From positions 157,272 to 221,271 of the forward strand of contig JAQGBZ010000077.1 in NCBI GenBank assembly GCA_034687125.1: a stretch of DNA of 64,000 nucleotides. Direction: 5' to 3'. Positions 13,221 to 25,500 of this stretch are shown one piece after another. The first letter of the stretch is position 1, and every line of letters starts with the position of its first letter. Under the pieces are notes generated by a model. That model worked only from the letters and a program-made list of their open reading frames with translations. It searched no databases and was not told the DNA's origin. The translations under genes were made by a program, and so were the position numbers. The DNA is from Neelides folsomi (taxonomy: Eukaryota; Arthropoda; Collembola; Neelipleona; Neelidae).

Positions 13221-16200
13221 ATGGGATTGAAGTTTCTCTGCCTTACCTTCACCTTCGTCGGTGCTTTCTTGAGCCATGGGAGAGCCTCTGGAGAAATCAT
13301 CAAAGTATCAACAATTTTTTTTCTTATTTATATTTCTCCTCGCTTCATTCGGATTTATAACTGGGATAACTCATAGAAAGTCTGATTTGCCGAGATGGAA
13401 TAATTTTCCTAAAATAATTTTTCTCCCTCTTGGGCCGAGAGAGGTTTATTTATATTTACTCACATGTTTTAATGTTTAATGCAAAACAAAAACAAGCCTC
13501 TTTTCGTATATTTATATTATTTATAATGAAACTAGACATCTACTAATGCAATTCCTTTTAAAAAGTTTGAAGTTACCGTGTATGGCTTCTTTCTCCAAAT
13601 TGAAAATACATTTGACTAATTGAAAATTTCATTAATTCTCATATCCTTTCTACCCTTCACTTAATATGCTAATAATTTAGATATTCACTATACAAATAAT
13701 GAATAAGGTAGCGAGGCAGCGACAGCTCTTTCGAGTTTCGATGCACAGTTGAATATTTAATAAAGTGGTTGAAGGCTCACGTCGTTAGTGTGTAACATTT
13801 ATATACCAAATGTATTAAAATATGTATACTAAATTCATATTTATTTGAAAACTAGCAAATATTTGCCATCAGATTGTTTTATAGTGATTACATTATTAAT
13901 TTAATTCTGATAAATTAAATTGTAATTAAATTGTATCACATGTATCTTATATACTTATCTACCATGCTCTACTCTACAATTTGGAAAAAGAATTTTGTAT
14001 TGAAGTGGATTCATAACTTACATGTGAATTCATGTATATTATTATGTATTTCTTAAAAGCTTATTGTTAGTACATTTAGCAATGGTATCTTACATCCAGC
14101 TCAGTACGTTTCCTCAACTTTGTTTTATATATAAAATGTAGGGAATAAAAAATAGAAGTAATGCGCGAGGTCGCAATAAGCAACGTAAAAACATTGAGAG
14201 TAGTAAAAGTGAGTTTGGATGGAAAGTTGTGAGTGTTTTTGCAGGAAGGTCAGCGGATGCTCGGAGCCCAAAGTGGCCTCGAAGCCTCCACTCCCGCTGA
14301 GTTCCAACAACTGGTCCGGATATTTAGCGAAGACGGGGAAGAAGTTGCTCCGCCAATGTACAAGAATGAGATGGGGAAGGAAGAAGGCAACTCCCTCACC
14401 GAGACCTTCAACACCATCATGGAATCCGGGAGTGAGGAGATGAGCTCGGAGCGGAGTGCTTTCTCCACAGCCGTCCAACCAACCTACACGGCCCTCGATG
14501 CGTCCGAAATAATGGGTCAGGCGATGAAGCTCATTCGGCTCGACGACCATCTCTCTTTCCTGGCTGGCCAAGTGACCTATTAACCTCATATTCCCAGTCT
14601 CTCTCGGTCCCCTTTAACCACCCAATTCCCAGATGCGCCTTTATGACTCCGAACGGATGGAGAACGCGAACGTGAGCGCGGAGCACGAGGCGAAATTCGA
14701 TATCCTCATGGAGGAGATGAGGTCTTTGGGTGAGGCGGGCTTTGAATTACAATTGCAAATTCCTAATGAATCCTTCCCCATCCATCTCGCCCGCTAATCT
14801 CGTTGTGATCAGGGGTCGGAATGTCCCAATCCGCCGCCCGGATCGGGGAAACCCAACGGAGACTCGAATCAGAATTAACAAAATTGAACTCCAGACTCGA
14901 TTCCGCGATTGAAATATTCGTTCGAGCGGCTACATTGTCAGTTCATCAGTTTTCATCAACATATTTTGAACTATGCTAAAAGCCTCATCTGCTTTCTCTT
15001 ACATTTAGTTTTAGTTAATCTAAATACGCCCGCCAATTTCCCTTCCCTTCCCAACCTAACCTATCCTATATTATAAACTCCGGCTTCCTCGACCTCAAAA
15101 TTGACTTTCGTTCCTAATTTCCTATCCGCCTTCTTATTTCATCGCAAATTGGCTCGCTGTTAATTTCCTTGTCCTCCCGAGATCCTCTCAATAATTCCGC
15201 TCAATTTCTGTTCCTGAAGGCTGAGAAATTGCAGGATGAAACTAATTTGACAATTTATGAAATAGGGTGGAGAGCAAGGAAGGAAACGCCAAGAGGGACA
15301 CTCAGGTTACGTTTAATTTATTGCACACATGCATGTAGATAGATGTATTTCCACAAAGCCCCTCTCCTCACGCCATCCTACTGAGGTCAAAAAGGTTCTT
15401 GGGATAAGACTCAAAAGATTTAAGTATTAAGTAGATGTTCCTTTTCATTCTTTGTTAGCCATTTGGGAGGGAAATGAAAACATTCTCGTTCCTTTTACTC
15501 CTATTTTATTCTCTAGTCTTTCATATTTAACACTGCGTGAGGAATGTGAGATTTTCCAGGCCCTCTCGTCGGATCTCCAGGAGCTGAAACGAGAAGTGGG
15601 AGACGTGGGTCAAGTGTCTGTCCAGGCCCTGCTTGCCCTTCAAGTGAGCACCTCGAGGAATGTCTCTTTATCAATTCATTCCCTTTCACTTGTATAGAAA
15701 ACGGAGGAGAATATTCTTTACGCAATGCGGCAAGAAGGGCGAAAGGGAGAAGGAGGGCGGGCGGAGATCGGCCCTGAATGCTCAAAACAACGTATAAAGA
15801 GGAGGAACCCGCGGAACCCCTTCGTCTCTCACCCTCAACTTATTGATTGTCTAGGAGGGGCCTTAAGGAACGACTACTGCTCCGACGTAGAGGCGCCTTC
15901 CGCCCCGCAAATTCGCAGGAACATCGGCCACAGCGGACACATCACCCCGGCAATCAACCTCCACACGATCCAGATTCTCAACAAATCCCTTGATGTCATT
16001 TGTGACTTTGATCCTAATGGGGGTGGAGGGTACGGACATTAATACCGTCTTAATCTATCAACTTCTTACATCTCCACGAACACGAGTTGGCCATTGATGC
16101 ATAGCTTCCAACAAAATGCCATTAACTCATTAACTTTTCTTTTTATCAATTCACTCACTCACAGTCAGTAAGGTTTTTTATATAACAGGGTTTAATAAAA

Positions 16201-19200
16201 AGAAAAAAAAGATTTGCTGAAAGTCAACAGATTTAAACGTTTTTTGATAATGATTGATTTATAAATTTAATTAACTGAAATGTTGATTAACCAAATTAAC
16301 TCAAATGTTGATAACTAAATTAACTAAATTGGTTATTAAATATTGAAAAGAATGGTGAATCTCTTAACTGAAACTTTAGAACGTTTTAAATGCATAGATG
16401 GCTTGTCTTTCAAAAGCGCGTTGCTTCCGCCCCTGGAGACTTTTTTCGGACGTGGGATGATTATGTAGTCGGGTTTGGATCGCCTTCCTCTTCCTTCTGG
16501 ATTGGTAAATACCTATATTTTACCTTTTAATGCGAACCCACATGTGAAAACGGCTTTTCCCTCATTGACATGAAATCTCTCGATCAGCCCATAAACTCCC
16601 TTGAATCTGCAGGTTTAGACGTTTTGGCTGAGCTCACCAAGGATGGAAATTCAGAGCTGCTGGTGGAGTTGGAGGATTTCGAAGGAAGAAAGGCCTTTGG
16701 AAAATATTCCTACTTTCGGATTTCTAATTCGAGTGAAAACTACAAGTTGCACGGTTAGTTAAATGATGAGATGTCAAAGTTAACCTACTTTCTCCTCCTC
16801 TTTCCCCCATATGACTCCAACACGATGACAATACATTCAATGCATTGATTTCACAAACTTTCTGAGTTCTGCTCCGGAGAACATTTAATTTATATTTAAC
16901 AATTGACCTTATTTGCCCACCAAGACTTTTATTCAATATCTTTTCAATTAATTCAATTGGTTCTTGAGTTTTCCAATTGGGCAAAATGGAGTTTCTTTTC
17001 ATTTTAATTAAACCAATTGCTTCTCAGTTAACCAAAATTAAAGAACATACATAGTAATAATTGACCAATATTAATCAATTATAATTCAAGGGTTGTCTTA
17101 TTTGCAATATTAATGTATTTTTTTAGTAAAATGTGAAAAAATAAGTTGTAAGATATTATTATGTAGACCGAATAACGAGTATAATAAGTACAATCATTAC
17201 TAAAATGCAAATTTTATGTATTGGAATTTCAGTTGCGGACTTCAGTGGAACTTCAGGTGAGCATTCTTTTATGCAAATGCTAATCGGATCGTAACAAGTG
17301 GATAGTGGCAAAGAATTAATTACATTTTAATGAACCAAAAGGCATACAAAAGTCGTAAAAATTCGTTCTATCCTACATTATCGTTGCACCTCTGTCAAAG
17401 TAGTAAAAACACGAAAAAGCTCCCATCGACCTTATTGAGAAATCTAACAAGGCAATAAAATCTCATAACTATTCTATCACTACAGTACAATATACCAATA
17501 CGTACATTGATACAGTATGATAGGTATACCGTATAAAATAGTCAGAAAATAAGTTAGCCTTATGAATTCCCATATACATTTTATATGGAAGTGATAGGTG
17601 AAATAGAGATAATTGGATTTGGCAATAAAAAAGAGTAGGAATGTAAGTAGCAAGCCTCAGCGGAGCATCAACTCAAGGAACGTTAAGTAAGGAAACTATG
17701 CAGAGGAATATTCTGGAGCTCAACTTTCCGCGTGTAAATAAATTCTCGAGGGACATTCTTTTGGCGTAGAATCCTATTCGGGTGAGTAAATCATGAAAGG
17801 GGGAAGGTCACGGAGAAACTCGTATCATCCATCCCGAAATCCCTCGCACCCACACGTGGAAAGTGAACATATTGAAAGAGAGAACACCCGTCCTATAAGC
17901 CGATTAACTGCAATTACATTTAATGCTCAAGTTATCTCAAAAGAGCCATAAAATATTTGGGCACATGATAAGAGACTTTTCTCGCTCTCTCAGAGGTTCA
18001 TTCGAACCTCGTGTGCACAACTTCACTCCAACGCGTTGACTTTAATGGCTTTATGATCCTCATCCACTTGTGAAGTTCTTTTAAATTCCCAATGCAAATT
18101 TTTACCTTTCAAAATGTCATTTTTGCCCTTATTTATTGAAACATAAATAAGGGATTCAAAAATAATGTTTTTATTTATGTTCATTTCACTTGCGATTTTC
18201 CTTTTTCACCAATCTAAGTTTTTTATTGAGATAATATTATAGTAGTTTAAGTAGTTAATATGTAGTTTAATCTGCCAATTTAGCCAATAGTGGATAGGCA
18301 TGTTAAATAGATTTAATAAAGTTTATGTTATTTTAATAAATTAAAAAATAATATTTGTCTGATTCTTATCTGTATTTATAAAATGACTTAATAACTATCT
18401 TTTATGTAAGCAATAAAATAAGATAATAGTATAATGGGTCAATTCATCCTCGGGAGAGTAAATCCGGGTAAATATGTTTTCAGGTGACTCCCTCGCCTAT
18501 CACAACGGGATGCCATTTTCAACAAAAGACAGAGACAACGACTTGGAGAAAACACTCAACTGCGCTCACAAATACACTGGAGCCTGGTGGTTAGTTTTTC
18601 CCCATTCTTTTTCTAAATTACTTCATCCAAAATACTTTTTCATTTCTCTCTTCCTCTCTCGCATCCGTCCTTATCTTTCACTTTGTCTCATTCTGTCGGA
18701 TTTTTCTCATCTTGATCACATTTTCACACATTTATGGAGGCTGATAAGGGTAAGAGAATCACACACGATATAAAGATCATAACTTCTCTGAGCGAGACAA
18801 TTTTTCTTCTGCGGAAAACGAGGCCTTGGGATCCCACCAACCTTTTAGATTGTATAAATGACAGAGACCTATTTCATATATTTTTACAAATACAAATGTA
18901 TATCTTTTATATGAAATAAATGTCGAAATGTTATTCGCCATTGAGAGGTTTTTATATTATATTTATATAAAAAATACCGGACATGTGTGTGTCAAAGTGT
19001 CTCTTGTGTCGAAGCTTGTAAGTAAAATTTATAAAACCTTCTTGCCAACTTCCATGTCACTTAAAACGTGAGCTAAGGAAAGATGTACACTTAAGATAGA
19101 TTATTCGATCACTTTTCCATTCCAATTTCCAGGTACAAATCGTGCCATCAGAGCAACTTGAACGGCGATTACGGTGATGGACAAACAGGAAGGCGTGACA

Positions 19201-19443
19201 CTTACGCCACCGGATTAAATTGGTATTCCTGGAAAGGATATTACTACTCCCTCAAGGTTTATACCAAATTGCCTTCTTTACCACGACTATTTCATAAATA
19301 CAAACATACACATTACCTTTAGTATAATTATTATAAATTTTGATGCCAATTCAGGGTAAATTATTTTATAAATATTTGACATATATTTCTTTTATTTAAT
19401 ATAGTCCACCATAATGAAGACGAGAAAGCGGGCGGTTGCTTAA
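13221..19443 (+). CDS. Secreted fibrinogen-related protein (ficolin/tachylectin-like lectin)
   Basis: Complete gene, 12 coding exons: 13221-13304, 14245-14571, 14633-14729, 14813-14919, 15560-15643, 15698-16029, 16398-16504, 16613-16753, 17233-17256, 18484-18589, 19133-19256, 19405-19443; 523 residues, all phases consistent. Exon 1 encodes a signal peptide ([18 protein letters not shown]). Residues about 29-260 are polar and probably helical or coiled-coil with Glu/Lys/Leu runs. From about residue 283 runs a fibrinogen C-terminal domain: [45 protein letters not shown], then TKDRDND, the Asp-rich Ca2+ site, followed by CAH and [14 protein letters not shown]. Exon 9 is only 24 nt. Family members are secreted oligomeric pattern-recognition lectins or ECM ligands; the ligand cannot be told here. 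The usual SGVY segment is altered ([16 protein letters not shown]). The donor after 14919 (GTTCGA) is weak. Confidence 0.92.
16268..16330. repeat. Degenerate tandem repeat (unit about 24 bp)
   Basis: About two and a half imperfect copies of aattaactgaaatgttgat-like units in an intron of the fibrinogen-related gene. Likely simple low-complexity expansion. Confidence 0.5.
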
Positions 19444-19544
19444 AATGGCAATTGAATGGATTTTGCAAAAACATTTTTTCTTCAAGTGGGAATATATCAC
19501 TAATCGCAGTACATGTACTATATACTAATCGCATACCCATTATG

Positions 19545-19550
19545 AATAAA
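19545..19550 (+). terminator. Candidate poly(A) signal of the fibrinogen-related gene
   Basis: AATAAA about 100 bases after the stop codon at 19441-19443. No cleavage site can be placed. Confidence 0.45.
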
Positions 19551-22497
19551 TAATATTTACATACTTTTGTGTGAATTTTAATTAGTGGTTTCTTTGTTGG
19601 CAGTTGAGAGCATACATTTGTAATTTTAATAGTAAATGTAGAAACCTCAGACGGCTCTCATCTTCTCATTAATACACATATGGAAGAAATGGAACATGGA
19701 ACGTCAAAGTTTGAAGAACAAATAAATTGGCGAAAGTAAATAATATGGATTTCCTTCATAGCTTAATTTTCTCGAACCTTGCACGAATGGAATGAGACAA
19801 GTGACATGAAGTCGATTGAACACAAAAAACTTACAGCGGTTGATTTGTTCTAGTAATAAAACAAATGTTTGTGTTGCAATTCACTTCGAATTCATAATTA
19901 AACCTTGGAAGAGAAAAGAGCAAAGATAAAAAATTAATGCACTTCTCGTAGATTGGATTAAAGTAAGTGTGCGTTATTAAGTAGAAACTAGAAACAGATG
20001 AAATAAATTTTCCCAGGCTTAATGATAACTCAAGAGACTTGAGTTCTTCGAGTGTAGTTCGTAATGCGCGTTATTTGCATTATAGACATCGAAAAGCTGG
20101 AATTCTTCGTGTATAATTCAGCTTAATGCCAATTCTATATGAAAACCCTCGTTCAAAATCCCATTTTTCTTCACAATGATTTCCTTCGAATAAAAACGAC
20201 CTTAAGAAAAGAGTGGGATTCGGAATTGAATAATTTATGGATCCATAGTTTGTCTCAATGAAGAAATATCACATTATAAATTTTAGAACCTCACTCCATA
20301 ATCAAGGCCTTTAATCATTTTCCCTAATTCGCATTAACACGTGGGACCCCATTTGCATGTCTGTACAATGGGAAGTTGACTTACGTGTGGAAGACAGAAA
20401 GTGTTTGAATTTCAATGCCCAACTTTCCCAAAGAGTTCGCACATAAAAATCGGGTAACGCTGTGTAATAATGAGCCATGAAGTTGGTCCGAACGGCTCCC
20501 GTGTGAGGAATAAAAGAACAAAATTCCTCATTTTCTCCTTTGCTCCGCCTAAAGTGGTTAGCGGAGTCAAGAAGCTTTTCTTACTCCTAAAATTAAGATT
20601 TAAGGCCCGAGTTTTATTACGAAGTGGTGAGAAAATGAGGATAATCTACAATTTATGCAAAAGCTTCTTTTGCCCACAAGCCCAGGCAAAGTGAAAGAGA
20701 AGACTCAGAGAGATCTTTTATTTTCTCAAATCTTCGATTCAGAATATTCAACACTGGAACGACCATCAAGATTTCGGCGGTGGGAATTGAGATATCTACG
20801 GATAATGATCATTATGCAAATGTTATGAAGGTTAACAAGTAGTCCCATTGCTCTCCACTCATACAAATACAATTGTACACAATTCCTGATTATATTACAC
20901 ATTAACATTATAACGGTAAGGGTCGTCGGGTCAGATATCAGTATCGCTGGTTCGCCCGGATACTTACGTCAATCCCTATCCTAACTCGTCCAGGAAATAT
21001 AACTACTCAATAATAGCACAATGAGGTTTTGCAGCAGATTACAAGAAGTAGGGTTTTATTGATTAAAGATGAATTAAAACAATAAGGAATAAATACCAAT
21101 TAATTAGGTAAGAGCTCTTATAGTCTATTTTTTCTCTGCTCGGCTCTGAATTTGAAAGATCCGCAATTTATTTTCATGTATTTAGATAGGAAATAATTGG
21201 CGATTTATTCAAATTCAGAGCCGAGCAGAGAAAAATAGACTATAGTAAATAATTATAGGTGTGTTGAGGAGGATGATCAATCTCTTACTGGGTCTCCCCT
21301 TCGGGAGATGTTAGGTCGGATGAGCAGCCCATCTCCTGAATGGCGGTGTGTTCAAATATAATATGTAAAGTAATAATATAATTAATGAATGGTCACATAT
21401 AGGATATCTCCAGTCACTTCACCATTAATAAAACCCAATTAAGTTAACCTATATTACCAAATACCATTACAAAGACATTGTTCTGTATTGGTTCTTTAAC
21501 GTAATAAATGTATAATTACCTATTATTATGCTAAATATGTAAGATACATAGTTATATGAATACCAATACAATCCTGTAAAACATAATCGATAAAAAACGT
21601 CGCTTCATTGTTTCATATAAACTTCTATTTTAGAATTTGTAGCTTGTTTATAGTCTTCTAGCACTTTAATTGTTAACACGAGCTGTTGTTTCAACCAGTT
21701 TTTACGACTTACTGATAATGCAAATGAAAGGACCCAAGTATAAAATTTTACGTGACAATACTCATAATCTCCATGATGTAATTAACTTCCTGAACAATGA
21801 GATGTGATATAGTCAATGCAATCAACCGAAACTCATTTGTTGACAACTATAAAATCCCAAACTTGGTTTAATAAAAGAGCCAAACTATCGTTAAATATTC
21901 TTTATTATACCACAAAAACATGTACAATTGAAATCAGATTTACAATTTATATAAAGGGAAAACGAGGGGGTAACGCCGAGGATTTTGTAAGTATCATGAG
22001 GGCGGAGTAGATGGACAATAGATTCTCCTCTAATTACCCGAATTCTCCCCATTGATTATCGGTAGTTAAAGTAAAGGCCCGGGGAACCGCCCAGCCCTCA
22101 CAGCACTTTCACTCAATCCAGTCGAGTGAATAATGGTCAAGGCCCTGAGCTCCACTTCAACACCCAACACATGATAACGGAGAGGAAACAAGGAAAAATG
22201 GAGTAATCTGCCCCATTAATGTTGAGCTATTCGACTGCCGGTCACTCCCTTCTCCTCATCGCATTAAATCGAGTAATTTATATAAAGAGGTAATGGGAGT
22301 TCCCCAAGATGGGCTTTCTCAGATACTCACACAAACCCTCCCTCACGGAAATCTCGAATTATTTCTCAATGACCAATTGCCAAAAATGAAACGACGATCG
22401 AGTTTGCCTTCCACAAGGTCACTAGATCCATTTCTCAAGATTGAATTTTAACCAATTTGAAATTTGAATATATGTAAAGCGCCTATGAATAGATTTT
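19551..22497. other. Intergenic, between convergent FReP (+) and MARCHF6 (-)
   Basis: Mostly AT-rich and without recognisable exons. The stretch 20910-21360 is less AT-rich and more structured: it holds a strong inverted repeat (21119-21244), a small TCTCCC-CTTCG-GGAGA type hairpin near 21293-21309, and a GGTTCG tract near 20950 that does not fold as a tRNA. It may be a degraded small mobile element. Confidence 0.45.
21119..21244. repeat. Inverted repeat, 36-37 nt near-perfect arms
   Basis: Left arm 21119-21155 and right arm 21209-21244 are reverse complements except for one T in a homopolymer run; the core is ctctgctcggctctgaattt. Pairing continues imperfectly into the 53-nt spacer (gatccgcaatttattt against aaataattggcgattt), leaving a loop of roughly 15-20 nt. 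Such a hairpin fits a foldback/MITE remnant or a structured transcript. No target-site duplication is clear. Confidence 0.8.
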
Positions 22498-22503
22498 TTT
22501 ATT
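22498..22503 (-). terminator. Candidate poly(A) signal of MARCHF6
   Basis: AATAAA on the minus strand, 12 bases past the stop codon. Position only; a more distal signal may be used. Confidence 0.35.
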
Positions 22504-22515
22504 AATAATATTTTT

Positions 22516-25500
22516 TTAGTCAACATGATCCCCAGGTTCATCTGGAGGTGGAAGTAATGAAGGAACCATGACAGCGGAAGGCAGCGGTCGTTCGTAGTTT
22601 ACCAATCTCCTTCCCACTAAATACCTTTAAAAACAAATAAATTCACATTATTCTCCATTTCTTTAATATCTGATGAAAATGAACAAGAGGTGGAATTGAA
22701 AAATGGGTAAACTCACTTATCATTTTTTATGTGCTCATATAACTTCCGAAATTGTCGAATCTGGAAATATATAACTCCAATCGTGACAGCAGCGAGAAGA
22801 AATATTGGATATATTCGTCTCTCAATCAAATTCCTCGTATCCATATTTGGTACTAAAAATTAAATTCAAAATGAAATAATGCCACTAAATACAAATAATT
22901 ATATTATAAGTCCGCTGCGTCATTCAGGCGAGAGATTTATAATAGAGATTCAAATAACTTTATCCGGTAATTTGCCAATAATTCCTTAAAGCTCGATTGA
23001 AGGCTTTTCCTAAAAACCAATGATAATAGACCGAAGAGATTGAACGTAGAGAGAGCTTAGGAATACGTAAAGAAAGAGTAGCAGAATCTTTTAATTCCCT
23101 TAAATTCAGGGATTTAGCAAGTAAGTTTATCGTGACATCATTTACTCTATTGTTTCCCACTTTCCTCTCCCAACTCAACTTTTATTTTAGGGCTCAACTC
23201 TTGCTAAACCCATACACAAATCATTCACACGAAACTAAGTATTTGCATGTAATGTAACAATGGATTTGTTTTAATCCAGTTGGGTTGTTTTATGGTTTTG
23301 AAATAAATTAACAATTTGTTACATGTACAAAGTTTTCGGAAAATGGAAGCTCCTCAAAATATCAAAAGAAATCATTATTTTCAAAATAATCATTATAAAA
23401 GCCAAAAAATACATTTAAAAAAAGTTTCATAAAAATTTAAGGAAATGATGAAAGAAGATCGCTAAAGAACCGTCAAAGACATTAAATGTTGATTTTTAAA
23501 GGGACAAGATCAAAATTGAAGGTGAATAAAAACCGTTGAAGCCTTTTTATTAAGGAATGTAATAGCACTGAAGGGCTTCCTCTCAAAATCCACCACATTC
23601 ATGTTTTCCCATTCCAAGAAGAAGGTTGAAAAGAAAGACGATGAAAGTTCCTTACCAAAAAGGGGCGCAATGCTCTGGCTTATCACATAAGGGATGGCGA
23701 GGGCGAGGCCGAGCCATTGGATGCATGGGGCTGCCAGCTCTCGAATAATGTAGTTCAAGTTGATGTTCCGTAGTCCGTCGTTGTAGATCTGTACACAAAA
23801 TACATGATTGAAGTCTCTCGAGGATTTCAAGTTCATAAGTATAGTAGTCAGTAGGAAACACTTAATCCCCATTCTTTCTATTAGACCAGAAGCTACGCAA
23901 ACTTTTTTCAATATTTCATATGCCAGATATAATAAAAAAGAGAATCTTCAAAGGAAAAATCACTGAGTTTCAAAAGAATATTTTTACAAGAATATCAATA
24001 CATCTGACAAAAACGCATTTATTTACAACTCTATCATTTTTATAGATTTATCTGTATAAAAACTTTATCTGCAATCACAAAATCGCATAGACTTTACAAT
24101 TACTCAGTATAGCATGTACATTATACAGGAAATGTGTTATAAAGGAATGAATTTTTTAAAAACGGAGCAACCTCCATCAAGATACGAATTTAATAGATTA
24201 TTTAAGAATCCTCCTCCTCCTCCTCGTAGTAAGTTTTTTAAAGAGAATTCCTAATAGCTAACACATCATCCTTCATCAACGACTCACCGAGAACTTCGGT
24301 TAGAAAATGTTTTCTCGGGCCGATGTTGGAGGAAATGGAGAATATGGTAAAAAAAAGTCACTCCGATAAAATAACCCTATAAATGATATTTTGGATAACT
24401 CATTCAAATTTTAAATCTCCTCCACTCCACCTCCTGAATAACATGTTATGTAGGTCCGTTTAATAAGGAGGGAGAGAGAACATTAACGTTATAGTAAATC
24501 GACCCTAATCTAATCTTTATTACAGGGCCAATTCCTTTGTCCCAAACCCTTTTATACCTCGCCACACAAAAATATAAATAGCATCAACGATACGATATGG
24601 GAGCCTACCTTCAATAAACGGGAAGGAAAATCCTGGTGAATGACCAAAGTAAGGGTGAAAAGGGGATTGGTTGGACACATCTACTCGGATAATAACAATT
24701 GGATGAAACTGAATAAATAGGAAATGGAGAAGACGGGAGAAGAAGCTTTCACTTGTTCTCTCCAAAGTTTTTTCTTTTGAGAAAATTGGAAAAAAGTGGA
24801 TCATCTCTTATTTCGGAGGTTCGACGGGAAGTGTGGATTGACAGGGGAAGATAGGAATGAAATAAAACTTTCTATCCTTTATACATGAGGATCGAAGAAT
24901 GAGAGCTCAAAATTTTTCCTCTCATCGATCCGTGGCGATGATTCAAAAAGTGGGGAATATCCAGGGTGTAAAGAAAGTGAAAATAAATGGGCTCTACTTA
25001 TTCTCTTTCAAGGTCTGAGGATGATGGAAGAAGAATCGAACTTGCATTAGAAAAAAGACCTTCCTTCATAACTTCATTTATGCCGACTGAGACTGAATGG
25101 TTGGAATAATGAATAAAAATTGCTTTCTTTTCCTCTCATGCAAACTTAAAATAATACTAAAAGGGATTTGGCCATCAGTTATCTTAGACATAATATAGAT
25201 TTTGGTTTGGACTACAATTCGGAATTGGGTATAATCGATGATGCGTGTTTTTGATGGGGAAGGATTTTACCCGTTCAAGGGCGCGGCGAAGCCAGAAATT
25301 TGGCGGGCTCATCATCATCGTGGCACAAGCAATTTTGATGTACAAAGTTCCCATCACCCAGTTTTCGCTCATGACATAGATCCTCGACTGCGTGAGAGGG
25401 ATCCTAAAAGAGAAGAAGAAAGTGTTACACATAGAGTCAATGAGGTTTTTCTCTCCACGACCTGAGGGGAGCAATGAGTGTGAGTTCGAACAGAAGTCCG

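Noticed and set aside
14125..14589. 154-codon minus-strand open frame
   Set aside because: Antisense shadow of exon 2 of the fibrinogen-related gene; the plus frame has a good acceptor, donor and phase.
20925..20985. tRNA-like segment with GGTTCGCCC and gtaag/cttac ends
   Set aside because: Only about 55 nt between the pairing ends and no consistent D or anticodon arm; not a tRNA gene.
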